DNA of 16,441 nucleotides from MGNI01 sp964353875 (GTDB lineage: Bacteria; Chloroflexota; Anaerolineae; Anaerolineales; E44-bin32), in assembly GCA_964353875.1 (NCBI GenBank), contig CAYGXU010000072.1, positions 1 to 16,441 of the forward strand, in the 5' to 3' direction. The notes beneath the pieces are model-generated. The model was not told where the DNA came from. It saw only the letters and a program-made list of their open reading frames with translations, and did no database searches. The first letter of the stretch is position 1. Each line of letters begins with the position of its first letter. A program made the translations under genes and the position numbers. Shown here piece by piece: positions 1 through 7,541 of the stretch.

Positions 1-85
1 ATAGCCTTGAATGGCGCAAATGGGGGGATGAAAGGGGGGTAAAGCCGGACAAATCATGCAGCATTTGGCCATGGGCTGTGTAATC

Positions 86-113
86 CTGAGGCGATTATGG
101 AAATCAGCCTGAG
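86..113. repeat. imperfect inverted repeat downstream of the repair operon
   Basis: CTGAGGCGATT and AATCAGCCTGAG face each other around a five-base loop, with one bulge and one mismatch. The repeat lies about 85 bases past the stop of the minus-strand glycosylase gene. No clear T-run follows on the minus strand, so calling it a terminator would be a guess. The rest of 1-197 shows two G6 runs (about 20-40) and a TGATTAATCA palindrome near 163-172, and no gene. Confidence 0.3.
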
Positions 114-197
114 CAATTACAATTATTCCATCTTACAATCTTCAGGGGTTTGTCAAGTTGGGCTGATTAATCACGGTGAACCACGAATTAGAGCGAA

Positions 198-809
198 TCA
201 GGGCAGTGGCGTATCGTATTGGATTTCAAGCCAATGACTTCGGATAAGGAGAAGGGCCCGGTCGATGCGTTGACGATGATCTTGGATTTGGTGCCAACGG
301 CTTGCTCCTGAGGGATGTGGGAGAGGGACGATCCAACGTTTAGCGATGCTTTTCTCGGTCCCGATGATCTCAGAAAGTAGCCCATCCGAATCGTAGAAGA
401 GGTCAATGGCCAGTCGACCGACAGGAATGATCAAGGAGGGATTGAGAATGGATATTTCTTGCTCGAGGAAAGGGCGGCATAGCGCCTGCTCTCTTTTCGT
501 GGGTACACGATCTCCATGACCTTCTTTAGATTTCCCTGGATAACATTTTGTCACGGAAGTTAGATATTGTTTTGAGCGGAAGTCACCCTCGTCAATGCCG
601 GCATTTTTAAGCCAGGAGAAAAGGCGACTCCCGCTGCCAGCATTAAATGGGCGTCCGGCTTCCACCTCTGTAATTCCGGGCGCCTGACCGATGATCATCA
701 CCTGCGCTTCAGCAGTTCCGGAAAAAATTGGTTTTAGAACGATCTCATACCTGGCATCCAGGCACAATTGGCAGGCATAAATACGGCTGTGAAGTGCTTT
801 CAGGTCCAT
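198..809 (-). CDS. uracil-DNA glycosylase superfamily protein, family 4-like (Fe-S)
   Basis: A 203-residue enzyme predicted to excise uracil from DNA as the first step of base-excision repair in the cytoplasm. Motif A is GQAPGITEVEAG (41-52), NPSLIIPVG lies at about 123-131, and motif B HPSGAS is at 165-170. Cys13, Cys16, Cys89 and Cys111 have the spacing expected of the [4Fe-4S] cluster of family 4 glycosylases (a CxxC pair, then two single Cys). Length fits that family (about 190-230). Family 4 enzymes usually read GEAPG in motif A; here the acidic residue is Gln42, so this may be a divergent subfamily. The ATG start at 809 lies nine bases after the stop of the upstream endonuclease IV-like gene, so the two are very probably co-transcribed. 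The superfamily call is firm; substrate preference is inferred. Confidence 0.85.
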   Translation of the reverse strand: MDLKALHSRIYACQLCLDARYEIVLKPIFSGTAEAQVMIIGQAPGITEVEAGRPFNAGSGSRLFSWLKNAGIDEGDFRSKQYLTSVTKCYPGKSKEGHGDRVPTKREQALCRPFLEQEISILNPSLIIPVGRLAIDLFYDSDGLLSEIIGTEKSIAKRWIVPLPHPSGASRWHQIQDHRQRIDRALLLIRSHWLEIQYDTPLP

Positions 810-818
810 GATGAGTGC

Positions 819-1685
819 TCAGCCATTCATCCTTTTCTCATTGATCTCTTCCCAAGTGCGTTTAATCAGGAGGGCATCTTGATCCATCATTTCAGGGCTT
901 TCACAAAGGATCCGACCACTGCATTTGAATTCTGCAACCGCCCGTAAGAGACCCAAGAAGTCGAAATCTGAATCTTCCAGCATGAGATGGTTGCGTTCTC
1001 CTTTGGGGCTGTACTCGATTCCGGATAGGTGGGCATGCAGATTCTGCAGGGCATCATCACCCAACGCAGTATGGTAGCTTGCGAAGATATTCATCCATTC
1101 TTCGTAGGAGTTGAGAGAACCATCTCCTGGCCTGGCATGCAGATGAGCGAAGTCGAGGCAGGGCTGAACCCCATAGACCTCCCTGGCCATGGTAAGCGTA
1201 TCCTCAAGGGAGCCAAGCATCGCACCCTTGCCCATCGTCTCGGGTCGAAGCGTGACAGAATTTCCCATGGCGCGTATTTCCGAGACGCAATCCTGGAGTC
1301 GATTAATGGCAATCGTAAGCACATCCATGGGGGATCGATCGAAGTAGGAGCCGGGGTGAAAGATGATGTCCGTCGCTCCGGCCAGATTTCCGTAATGAGC
1401 CGCATCCATCAGGCGCTGTCGGCTCTTAGGCCACTCTTCCTCATCCGCATTGAGGTTGATGTAATAGGGTGCATGGATGCTCAAAGCGACATCATGTATC
1501 TCTGCTGTGGCCTTGATTTCTGCACATGTTGTCTCCGAGACACGCACTGATCGTACCCAGCCCAATTCAAGGGCACCCAATCCCTGACTCGATAGATGCT
1601 GAATAGTGCCTACGGATCCCCCTGGCTTTTTAGGGGTTGATTTTGGAGTGCCTACTGTGCCGAAACGAAAAACTAAGTTTGACAA
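819..1685 (-). CDS. endonuclease IV-like (AP endonuclease family 2) TIM-barrel protein
   Basis: Predicted metal-dependent AP endonuclease or related xylose-isomerase-like TIM barrel, cutting DNA 5' of abasic sites. Family motifs appear in order (numbered from the TTG at 1685): FGTVGTPKSTPKKPGG near the N-terminus, HAPYYINL (71-78), FHPGS (109-113), ETMGKG with Glu149, CLDFAHLHA with Asp178 and His181, HLSG with His219, ERNHLML (230-236) and CESPE with Glu262. These match most EndoIV metal ligands. The segment matching the EndoIV DRH ligands reads ERNH, a possible change in one metal site. I chose TTG at 1685 because GAGAAGG lies five bases upstream and homology begins just after it. A GTG at 1769 would add 28 poorly conserved residues with only a weak AGG upstream. 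It heads a two-gene repair operon with the glycosylase and is divergent from the TadE gene. Confidence 0.82.
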   Translation of the reverse strand: MSNLVFRFGTVGTPKSTPKKPGGSVGTIQHLSSQGLGALELGWVRSVRVSETTCAEIKATAEIHDVALSIHAPYYINLNADEEEWPKSRQRLMDAAHYGNLAGATDIIFHPGSYFDRSPMDVLTIAINRLQDCVSEIRAMGNSVTLRPETMGKGAMLGSLEDTLTMAREVYGVQPCLDFAHLHARPGDGSLNSYEEWMNIFASYHTALGDDALQNLHAHLSGIEYSPKGERNHLMLEDSDFDFLGLLRAVAEFKCSGRILCESPEMMDQDALLIKRTWEEINEKRMNG

Positions 1686-1791
1686 GAGAACCTTCTCATT
1701 CTTCTTGAGATTATGAATATTCCATATTTTACTCCAGGAGGCTTTTTCCTTGGATTTGGCAAAAATCACCCTAGGACTTCGGTACTACTGC

Positions 1792-1835
1792 CTTGATAGG
1801 TCATTGTAAGGTGATTGTAAGGTTTTTGTAAGGCA
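1792..1835. promoter_or_regulatory. four 11-bp direct repeats, possible response-regulator operator
   Basis: Four consecutive 11-bp units are visible: CTTGATAGGTC, ATTGTAAGGTG, ATTGTAAGGTT, TTTGTAAGGCA. The core TTGTAAGG is exact in units 2-4 and differs at two positions in unit 1. An 11-bp head-to-tail period (7-bp core plus 4-bp spacer, one face of the helix) is the known layout of PhoB/OmpR-family operators. The array sits between the divergent repair operon and the TadE gene and ends 68 bases before the chosen tadE start, so it could control either. Binding is inferred; a chance microsatellite is the alternative. Confidence 0.5.
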
Positions 1836-1890
1836 GGAGGAATAGACTCAGGATGAGGGGATTAAGGTCTCAAGGGTGCAGTGAGAGATT

Positions 1891-1897
1891 GGGAGGG
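1891..1897 (+). promoter_or_regulatory. ribosome binding site deciding the TadE-like start
   Basis: GGGAGGG, whose GGGAGG core lies seven bases before the ATG at 1904. The in-frame ATG at 1853 has AGGAGG only at a longer, about 12-base distance. The shorter product gives a normal class III leader: 13 residues ending in Gly. Confidence 0.6.
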
Positions 1898-1903
1898 TCT
1901 GAT

Positions 1904-4039
1904 ATGAGTGGAAAAAAGGATAGGATGCAGAATCCTCACGGTCAAAGTTTACTCGAATTTGTGATTATGTTACCGTTGATCTTGACAGTAATCTTCATGC
2001 TGATTGAAATTGCACGGGTTTTGCATGCCTGGCTTGGGGTGGAGAATGCAGCCAGATTTGCTGTGCGATATGCTGTAACTGGAGAATGGAATAACGAAGA
2101 TTGTTATTTGCTCTTCGGGGATATTTGTGATGATGAGGCCAAGTGGGAAGCTGCCCGAATTTCCTCAGTTAAGCACGCAGCATTAGCCGGTTCAGCAGCG
2201 ATTATGCTTAATCAAAGTGCACAGTGGGACGAAGCAGGCTTTTTCAAAGTTACTATCTGTAGCAAACCCGGTATTATTATCCCGCCTTCAGAACCATTTG
2301 AATCGTATCAGTGTGTAAACGCTGAGGGGAATCCCTTTCAGTTTGCCGGGGAACCTGGTGAATATGTCGTCATTGTTGTGGATTTTAACCATCCCCTCTT
2401 GGTTCCAATTTTCAGCCGGTGGTGGCCGATGCTGCATCTCAGCTCGCAACGAATGGCGCGGGTTGAGGATTATCGCGGCAGGCGTCACATCGCTTTGCCA
2501 CCGGACATGCCATCGCCCACAGCTAGTCTGACCTATACACCTCTACCGAGCTCTACGCCATCCAATACCCCGACAGCTACGATAACTTCCACACCATCAA
2601 AGACCCCAACACCAACCGAGACTCCGGATTGTAGTGTCTACGATCTCCAAAGTGTTTGGGTTTACGATGATGATGTCCGCGCTCTAATTCGCAATGATGG
2701 AAAAAATGATGGTTGGCTTACGGGATCCATCCTTGAATGGGCTCCTTATTATGATGATCAAAGAGTGAATTTCTTCAGCTGGAATGGGTCCAATTACTAC
2801 CAGGGCGATGATTGGAATCCACCTACATCCAATGATCCGATTCCCGCACTTGCCCTCCCTTCTGGTTCGAGTTATATATGGCGGGCAGACTTCGATGGGG
2901 TGGCGACCCAGCCCGGTCTCGTAGGTACATTTACTGTCTCACTAACCATCGATTATCATTGTCCTCTTGTTGGAAGTATCACCATCGTTCCTCCTACACC
3001 CACAAATGCACCAACCCCAGATTGTGGTGAAATCTATGCTTCTAATGCAATTATTGAGGGGGATGATTTTAGAGTCAGTGTGAGAAATGGGAATTATGTC
3101 GATGCTTATCTAACTGGAACGACTTTGATCTGGCCGGATGACCTCAAACCGAATATGTATGTTAATAAGCTAACCTTCGCTAATACAATATATGATGCCT
3201 GGGATTACTATACCTCTCCTGTTGTCGCTCCCACATCGAATGTTAATCTTCCCAATCGAACCTCTTTGTGGTGGGAGGCGGATTTTAATAATATGCCTCC
3301 GGAGGGACTTTGGGGACATTTCCAAGCAAACTTGACTTTCCAATATCCGCAGTATGGACTTGTTTGCCCGGTGTCTGCCAGTATAGATGCGACTCCTATA
3401 CCAACAGCAACGCTTACCTCAACCCCGACAATCACGTTCACCCCAACGATCACAAGAACACCAACGATTACCGCCACTCCAACGATCACTCGGACGCCAA
3501 CAAAGACCTCTGTTCCAACCAAAACACCAACGCCGACTATCACGCCAACGCCAGATTGCAGCAAGCTCCAAGTTAATAATGTTCGTTTCAACGATGATGA
3601 TTTTGAGTTTAGGATTCGTAATAACAACCCGATGCCCGCATATTTAGAATCTTCCACCCTATGGTGGCCGTCCAGTCAATTTGCTCAACAGGTGTTCAAT
3701 TACTTCCGTTTCAACAGTATCAGCTATTATACTGTCAGCTCAGATAGCTCCCCTGTTTCTGCATTTGCTCCTTCGATGCTTCTCAATGCTGGCTCTAATC
3801 CCTGGTGGGAAGCAGATTTCGATAACGTCCCCGATGGGGGTCTACAAGGTTTTTACCGTGCTTCACTTACATTCGAGTTTCCAGGCTGGGGGACGTGTTC
3901 TATCTCTGCCAGTTTGGATGGAGCCATAGTGCCATCATCTACACCGACGCCAACCAGTGGTCCGACACAAACACCAGCAAAAACAGCAACTCCACAACCA
4001 ACTGCCACAGGAACAGATACAGGAGCGCCACCGGATTAG
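1904..4039 (+). CDS. TadE-like pseudopilin fused to three tandem surface modules on Thr/Pro stalks
   Basis: Predicted cell-surface protein of 711 residues. The N-terminus has a short basic leader, then Gly-Gln-Ser-Leu-Leu-Glu-Phe and a hydrophobic helix. This is a class III prepilin site (cleavage after Gly13, Glu at +5 of the mature chain) as in TadE/Flp proteins. A TadE-like globular region follows to about residue 200. Then come a Thr/Pro linker, module 1 (about 243-362), a short linker, module 2 (374-494), a 56-residue Thr/Pro linker, module 3 (552-672) and a Thr/Pro tail. Each module opens with Pro-Asp-Cys, has a second Cys about 110 residues on, and carries an (I/W)W.(A/E)ADF core, so a disulfide per module is plausible. 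The Thr/Pro stretches look like glycosylated stalks. TadE proteins are usually under 250 residues, so this is a large fusion. No tad secretion genes lie in the window. An alternative in-frame start is the ATG at 1853. Ligand and function are unknown. Confidence 0.85.
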   Translation: MSGKKDRMQNPHGQSLLEFVIMLPLILTVIFMLIEIARVLHAWLGVENAARFAVRYAVTGEWNNEDCYLLFGDICDDEAKWEAARISSVKHAALAGSAAIMLNQSAQWDEAGFFKVTICSKPGIIIPPSEPFESYQCVNAEGNPFQFAGEPGEYVVIVVDFNHPLLVPIFSRWWPMLHLSSQRMARVEDYRGRRHIALPPDMPSPTASLTYTPLPSSTPSNTPTATITSTPSKTPTPTETPDCSVYDLQSVWVYDDDVRALIRNDGKNDGWLTGSILEWAPYYDDQRVNFFSWNGSNYYQGDDWNPPTSNDPIPALALPSGSSYIWRADFDGVATQPGLVGTFTVSLTIDYHCPLVGSITIVPPTPTNAPTPDCGEIYASNAIIEGDDFRVSVRNGNYVDAYLTGTTLIWPDDLKPNMYVNKLTFANTIYDAWDYYTSPVVAPTSNVNLPNRTSLWWEADFNNMPPEGLWGHFQANLTFQYPQYGLVCPVSASIDATPIPTATLTSTPTITFTPTITRTPTITATPTITRTPTKTSVPTKTPTPTITPTPDCSKLQVNNVRFNDDDFEFRIRNNNPMPAYLESSTLWWPSSQFAQQVFNYFRFNSISYYTVSSDSSPVSAFAPSMLLNAGSNPWWEADFDNVPDGGLQGFYRASLTFEFPGWGTCSISASLDGAIVPSSTPTPTSGPTQTPAKTATPQPTATGTDTGAPPD
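2630..2989 (+). repeat. surface module 1 of the TadE-like protein
   Basis: First ~120-residue module, bounded by two Cys (DCSVYD at its start, YHCPL near its end) and containing YIWRADFDGV. It is the most divergent of the three and has an Asp-rich YDDDVRALIRND segment near its start. Confidence 0.65.
3023..3385 (+). repeat. surface module 2 of the TadE-like protein
   Basis: Second ~121-residue module (DCGEIY at its start, LVCPVSAS near its end) with core SLWWEADFNN and the preceding TTLIWP strand, matching module 3 closely (STLWWP, PWWEADFDN). Confidence 0.65.
3389..3556 (+). repeat. Thr/Pro-rich stalk-coding low-complexity segment
   Basis: Codes for 56 residues made almost entirely of Thr-Pro-(Ile/Thr/Lys/Arg) units. 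At DNA level, short variants of CCAACGATCAC recur about every 18-30 bases, so the tract could expand or contract by slippage. Confidence 0.6.
3557..3919 (+). repeat. surface module 3 of the TadE-like protein
   Basis: Third ~121-residue module (DCSKLQ at its start, GTCSISASLDG at its end) with core PWWEADFDNVPDGGLQG. It is clearly homologous to module 2. Confidence 0.65.
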
Positions 4040-4136
4040 TCAGGCCTTGCTGAATGGGCGAGTCGCTATCTCTAAAAGTTGCAGGCTTGAAGTCTTTATG
4101 AGGATCATGTGCACAGGTGATCATTAAGCTGAGCTG

Positions 4137-4170
4137 GAATTCTACCAAGCAGATTCCTTCGGTGGGATTC
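4137..4170. repeat. inverted repeat between convergent genes
   Basis: GAATTCTACC (4137-4146) and GGTGGGATTC (4161-4170) pair at 8 of 10 positions around a 14-base loop. A second small inverted repeat, GATCA/TGATC, spans 4103-4122. Both lie in the 204-bp gap between the convergent TadE-like and kinase genes, where terminators are expected. Neither has a convincing T-run, so the role is uncertain. Confidence 0.25.
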
Positions 4171-4243
4171 ATCTCCTTGATTTGGCGTGTGAATTACAGG
4201 AAGGTTTGTATGGAGGAAAATAGAGCAGAAGCTATTCCTTTTG

Positions 4244-6814
4244 TTATCCTGCTGGAGAGCTGTCCTTTTTGAGTGAACCAGTCTTCGGGGTTGGTTCCCA
4301 GGGCAAGGTAAAATGGAAAGTGCTGCCCTTGCCCTCCTCACTTGTAACCCAGATACGGCCACCATGTTGTTCAACGACGGCTTTTGTCAATGCCAAACCG
4401 AGTCCGGTGCCCTCGATGGGATTATTAGGATCCCTCACAGTAACCCGACCGCGGAATAAGTGTTCGAAGATACGTGGTATTTCGTCTTCAGGAATCCCAG
4501 GCCCATTATCGATAATATTAACCAGGATTTGCTCCTCATCCCACTCAACAGCGACTTCGATAATCCCAGCGTCTTCAGAGAATTTAATCGCATTACTGAG
4601 AAGGTTATTGACAACAGAGTTTAATCGACTCGGGTCTCCCTTGATCACAAGCGGTTCGCTGGCAGATTGATAGATGACCTTATGTTGGCGTGCATCCGCT
4701 AATGGACGAAGGTCCTCGATTGTCCTTTTAATGATTTCATTGATATCGCAAGGTTCGAGGATCATACTGGTGGAGGTTTCAACGCGGATGGTCTCCAAAA
4801 GACCGGTGATTAAATTCGTCATACTGTCTGTGGCGCGTTGCATCATCTGAAGCGCCTTCCGTTGCCGATCGCTAAGGGGAGCGTCAGCAAGTAAATCAGA
4901 ACCCAATCGAATGGCGTTAAGCGGGTTTTTCAAGTCATGTGCAGCAGTTCCCAACAGTTGAGAGCGCATACGATCGATTTGTTTCAAGGCAGTGATGTCC
5001 TGCATAACAGCCACACGTCCTACATCGGTTACCTCGCTGATGGTTGTATAGAGGACACGATCCTTCGGTGTGGTGGTCTCTAGGGTCGTGGGCAGCTTAA
5101 TCCCCTCAGCAGTAAGCAGGTTCCCAAGGGGGTGATTGGCGAAAATTTCTGAGGCTGGTCGTCCTTTGGCCAATCCAGTATTGATGCGGAAAGCCTGCCC
5201 TGCGGCTTTGTTGACCAGGATGATCTTCCCGGAGCGGTCAGTGAGCACCACGGCGTCCACCGTTTCTACCAGGGTGGCTTCCAATCGACTTCGTTCCTCC
5301 GTAACACTTTGGAAGAGATGGGCGTTATCGAGTGCGATCGCTGCCCAAGAAGCTACAGAGCTGAGCATTTGTTGATCGCTCTCTCTGAAGACGCCTCGCG
5401 GATGGTTAATTGCCTCGATGACGCCCATCATCTCTCCCCTTCTTTCCAGGGGGACGCAAAGGACGGAGGATGTTAATAAACCTGTTTGGCTATCGATTGC
5501 GCTGTGATAGAGCGGGTTGGTGCGGACATCGTTAACAATGAGAGGGCGTCTGTTACGTGCGACCCAGCCTGCAATGCCTTCTTCCATGCGTATGACCACA
5601 TCACGAATCCTCATTTGTCGGCCACCGCTGGCTTTCAACACTAATTTGTCCCTGCTTTCATCGAACAAGAATAGGACACATGCTTCGCACTGGAGCACGC
5701 GCTGTGTATGCCGCATCGTATTTTGAAGCGCTGCTTCCAGGTCGAGGTTGGAAGTCATCTCGCGGCCGATGTCCGCAAGCACCTGGAGTTGGCTGGCTCG
5801 CGACTCTGCGGTCTCGATACTGATAGCGTCCTGAATGCCAACTGCTCCGATGTTAATAATCGCCTGAGCTAATTCAATTTCTTGTTCTCGAATTTGGCGT
5901 CCGACTTGGGAGTAGAGCAGGCGGACCAATCCAAGAGCCTCACTTCGAGTCGCCAGGGGAAAAATAGCTGCAGCGGAGAAGCCTTCTTGCTGGAGCATAG
6001 CGATGTCTTTCGGTGTGCCCTTCGGAGGGACAATGCTCAAGGTCGCAGGTTGTAGGTCTGTAAGTACGCGTTGATGCATTGGATAGTTGGGTATAGTATT
6101 GGTTGTTTTGGATAGGACGGATTGATGTCCTGACTTATCTGTTTGCTGCTGGAAACGAAGCGCTTTACCGTTGCCATCACCGAAGACCATCACTTCACAA
6201 CAATCGGCAGAGGTGGCTTTTAAAACATGTATGACTGTTTGTCGAATGGCTTCATCTTTCTCACTCGTACCCGTGATGGTATGGCTGGCTTGGTAAAGGA
6301 GAGATAGCCGATGCAGCAGATAATTTTGATTGGCTGTCTGTTTGGCAAAAGTGAGGATTTCCGCTGCCCGGCTGGCGAGGATCTCTACAGTAGCCAAGGC
6401 TTCATCTGAAAAAAGCTCGGCATCGTCTTTTGCCACAAAGAATAACCCTATCGTTTTGCCAGTAATGACGCTGGGAGCACAAGCGATGATTCCTGGAGCG
6501 AGAGGGAGTCCGAGAGATGCACTTACGTTTCCCGATGAGGCTGCCCGTTTTTCTGTCAAAACGGTTCTTAAAATCGGTTGCTCGGTGCCTGATCCCAGAT
6601 GCCCCAATTCACTCAAAGTGATGCCATGTGCAAAACGGGGTGTAAATCCTGCCAATTGTTCGTCGTATTCATAGAGTGCAGCGCGATGAGCGTTAAGCAA
6701 ATTCACGGAGAGCGAGAGCAAATCTATTAATGCTTCCGCCGGGCGGTTGAGATCAAAAGCTGCGATAGCAGCTTTATAAGTAAGAGAGTGCTGGGGTGAG
6801 TGAACAACCGACAT
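4244..6814 (-). CDS. soluble GAF-GAF-GAF-PAS sensor histidine kinase
   Basis: Predicted cytoplasmic histidine kinase of 856 residues with no membrane segment. Layout: GAF at about 20-155, GAF at about 170-330, GAF at about 345-500 (GIAGWVAR, PLIVNDV, SVLCVPL are typical), PAS at about 510-615 (AVVLTDRSGKIILVN), HisKA with AAHDLKNPLNAIRL (phospho-acceptor His626) and HATPase_c. The ATPase domain has an N box NNLLSNAIKFS (736-746), G1 DNGPGIPED (769-777) and G2 GTGLGLAL (802-809), all intact. Three sensory GAFs suggest integration of soluble ligands or redox signals; no ligand residues can be assigned. No receiver domain is fused and no response regulator gene lies in the window, so it is an orphan here. 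AAGGA lies about 10-11 bases before the ATG. The 11-bp repeats near 1800 resemble response-regulator sites, but a link to this kinase is speculative. Confidence 0.93.
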   Translation of the reverse strand: MSVVHSPQHSLTYKAAIAAFDLNRPAEALIDLLSLSVNLLNAHRAALYEYDEQLAGFTPRFAHGITLSELGHLGSGTEQPILRTVLTEKRAASSGNVSASLGLPLAPGIIACAPSVITGKTIGLFFVAKDDAELFSDEALATVEILASRAAEILTFAKQTANQNYLLHRLSLLYQASHTITGTSEKDEAIRQTVIHVLKATSADCCEVMVFGDGNGKALRFQQQTDKSGHQSVLSKTTNTIPNYPMHQRVLTDLQPATLSIVPPKGTPKDIAMLQQEGFSAAAIFPLATRSEALGLVRLLYSQVGRQIREQEIELAQAIINIGAVGIQDAISIETAESRASQLQVLADIGREMTSNLDLEAALQNTMRHTQRVLQCEACVLFLFDESRDKLVLKASGGRQMRIRDVVIRMEEGIAGWVARNRRPLIVNDVRTNPLYHSAIDSQTGLLTSSVLCVPLERRGEMMGVIEAINHPRGVFRESDQQMLSSVASWAAIALDNAHLFQSVTEERSRLEATLVETVDAVVLTDRSGKIILVNKAAGQAFRINTGLAKGRPASEIFANHPLGNLLTAEGIKLPTTLETTTPKDRVLYTTISEVTDVGRVAVMQDITALKQIDRMRSQLLGTAAHDLKNPLNAIRLGSDLLADAPLSDRQRKALQMMQRATDSMTNLITGLLETIRVETSTSMILEPCDINEIIKRTIEDLRPLADARQHKVIYQSASEPLVIKGDPSRLNSVVNNLLSNAIKFSEDAGIIEVAVEWDEEQILVNIIDNGPGIPEDEIPRIFEHLFRGRVTVRDPNNPIEGTGLGLALTKAVVEQHGGRIWVTSEEGKGSTFHFTLPWEPTPKTGSLKKDSSPAG

Positions 6815-6903
6815 TCAACAGTTTTCCTTCTTTGGGTAATAGAGTTCTATTTTTACGCATTATGGCATAGATAACCCAACGGTGCAATGTAGTGCTTAAG
6901 GGC

Positions 6904-7037
6904 GGGTGCATTCCATAGAGTGTTGCATCTTGTACTCCCGCAGTGAGAGTTGCGGTGGTGTGGGGCGGCGCAGCCGCCTCACACCACCCCCTACCTCAAC
7001 ACCAAACGGTTTATATAACATCAAATGGAATAGGCCC
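6904..7037 (+). mobile_element. MITE-like repeat, copy 1
   Basis: A 134-bp non-coding element related to the one at 15402. The first 66 bases of the two copies match at 59 positions without gaps, and the right ends also align (CTACCTCAACA, AACATCA.ATGGAATA). Imperfect terminal inverted repeats begin GGGTGCATTCCAT and end ATGGAATAGGCCC. The centre is a long hairpin: 6954-6969 pairs with 6973-6988 at 15 of 16 positions around the loop GCA. CTTAAG flanks both sides, perhaps a decayed target duplication. It has no ORF of its own, so mobilisation would need a transposase in trans. Confidence 0.8.
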
Positions 7038-7541
7038 TTAAGAATTTCAGTATTTCGAAAAATATAAGCACAGAAGGGCAATTTTAGTCAATCAAGTGCC
7101 ATTAGGATCATTTGAGTCGATCGTTCTGGGACGGTCTCATTTATGCTGGTAACAAAACTGAATATGATGTGCAAAGAATTTTGCTTGCCTCTCAATGAGA
7201 CCATCTGTATACGCATAATCGCTTAAGGTAAGCCAAGAATACCTTATTCAGGATAGAGTATATCGCAGTTCAAAGCGGATCACCCAAGCAGATCCTCATC
7301 CACCCCACCGCTGATTGTCTGACGGTTCACGTCAATACGCTGAAGCGTCCTGACCTTAGATCGGCGCAAAGCTCATGAGAGAAAAATTACGACATGCGCT
7401 GGTGCTGAGATATCGCTTTTGGTGGCGGTATCATCTATCCAGTAAATATTCTTATTTTGTCTTCAACCATCGCCTGTATAACGAGGATGATCTCATTTAA
7501 ATCGGCAATTGTAACGAAAGTTAATCTTATTTGATCCTGTG
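7038..7541. other. gene-poor stretch downstream of the dgkA operon
   Basis: No recognisable gene. There is a 9-bp perfect inverted repeat, GGTCTCATT (7133-7141) and AATGAGACC (7194-7202), 52 bases apart. A 41-codon plus-strand ORF (ATG at 7375, stop at 7500) has a basic, aromatic-rich product but no good ribosome site. The stretch may contain decayed coding sequence. No convincing terminator for dgkA is seen. Confidence 0.4.

Noticed and set aside
3208..3657. 149-codon minus-strand frame rich in Val-Gly repeats
   Set aside because: It is the antisense shadow of the Thr/Pro stalk of the TadE-like gene.
6896..7081. 61-codon minus-strand frame over MITE copy 1
   Set aside because: It is a by-product of the inverted-repeat element; the equivalent frame in copy 2 is not conserved.
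7229..7377. Possible decayed HTH regulator fragment (LTVHVNTLKR on the plus strand)
   Set aside because: A short run resembles the recognition helix of LuxR/OmpR-type regulators, but it has no start, stops nearby and nothing else of the domain.
7375..7500. 41-codon plus-strand ORF
   Set aside because: No ribosome site and no recognisable family; listed only within the gene-poor stretch.
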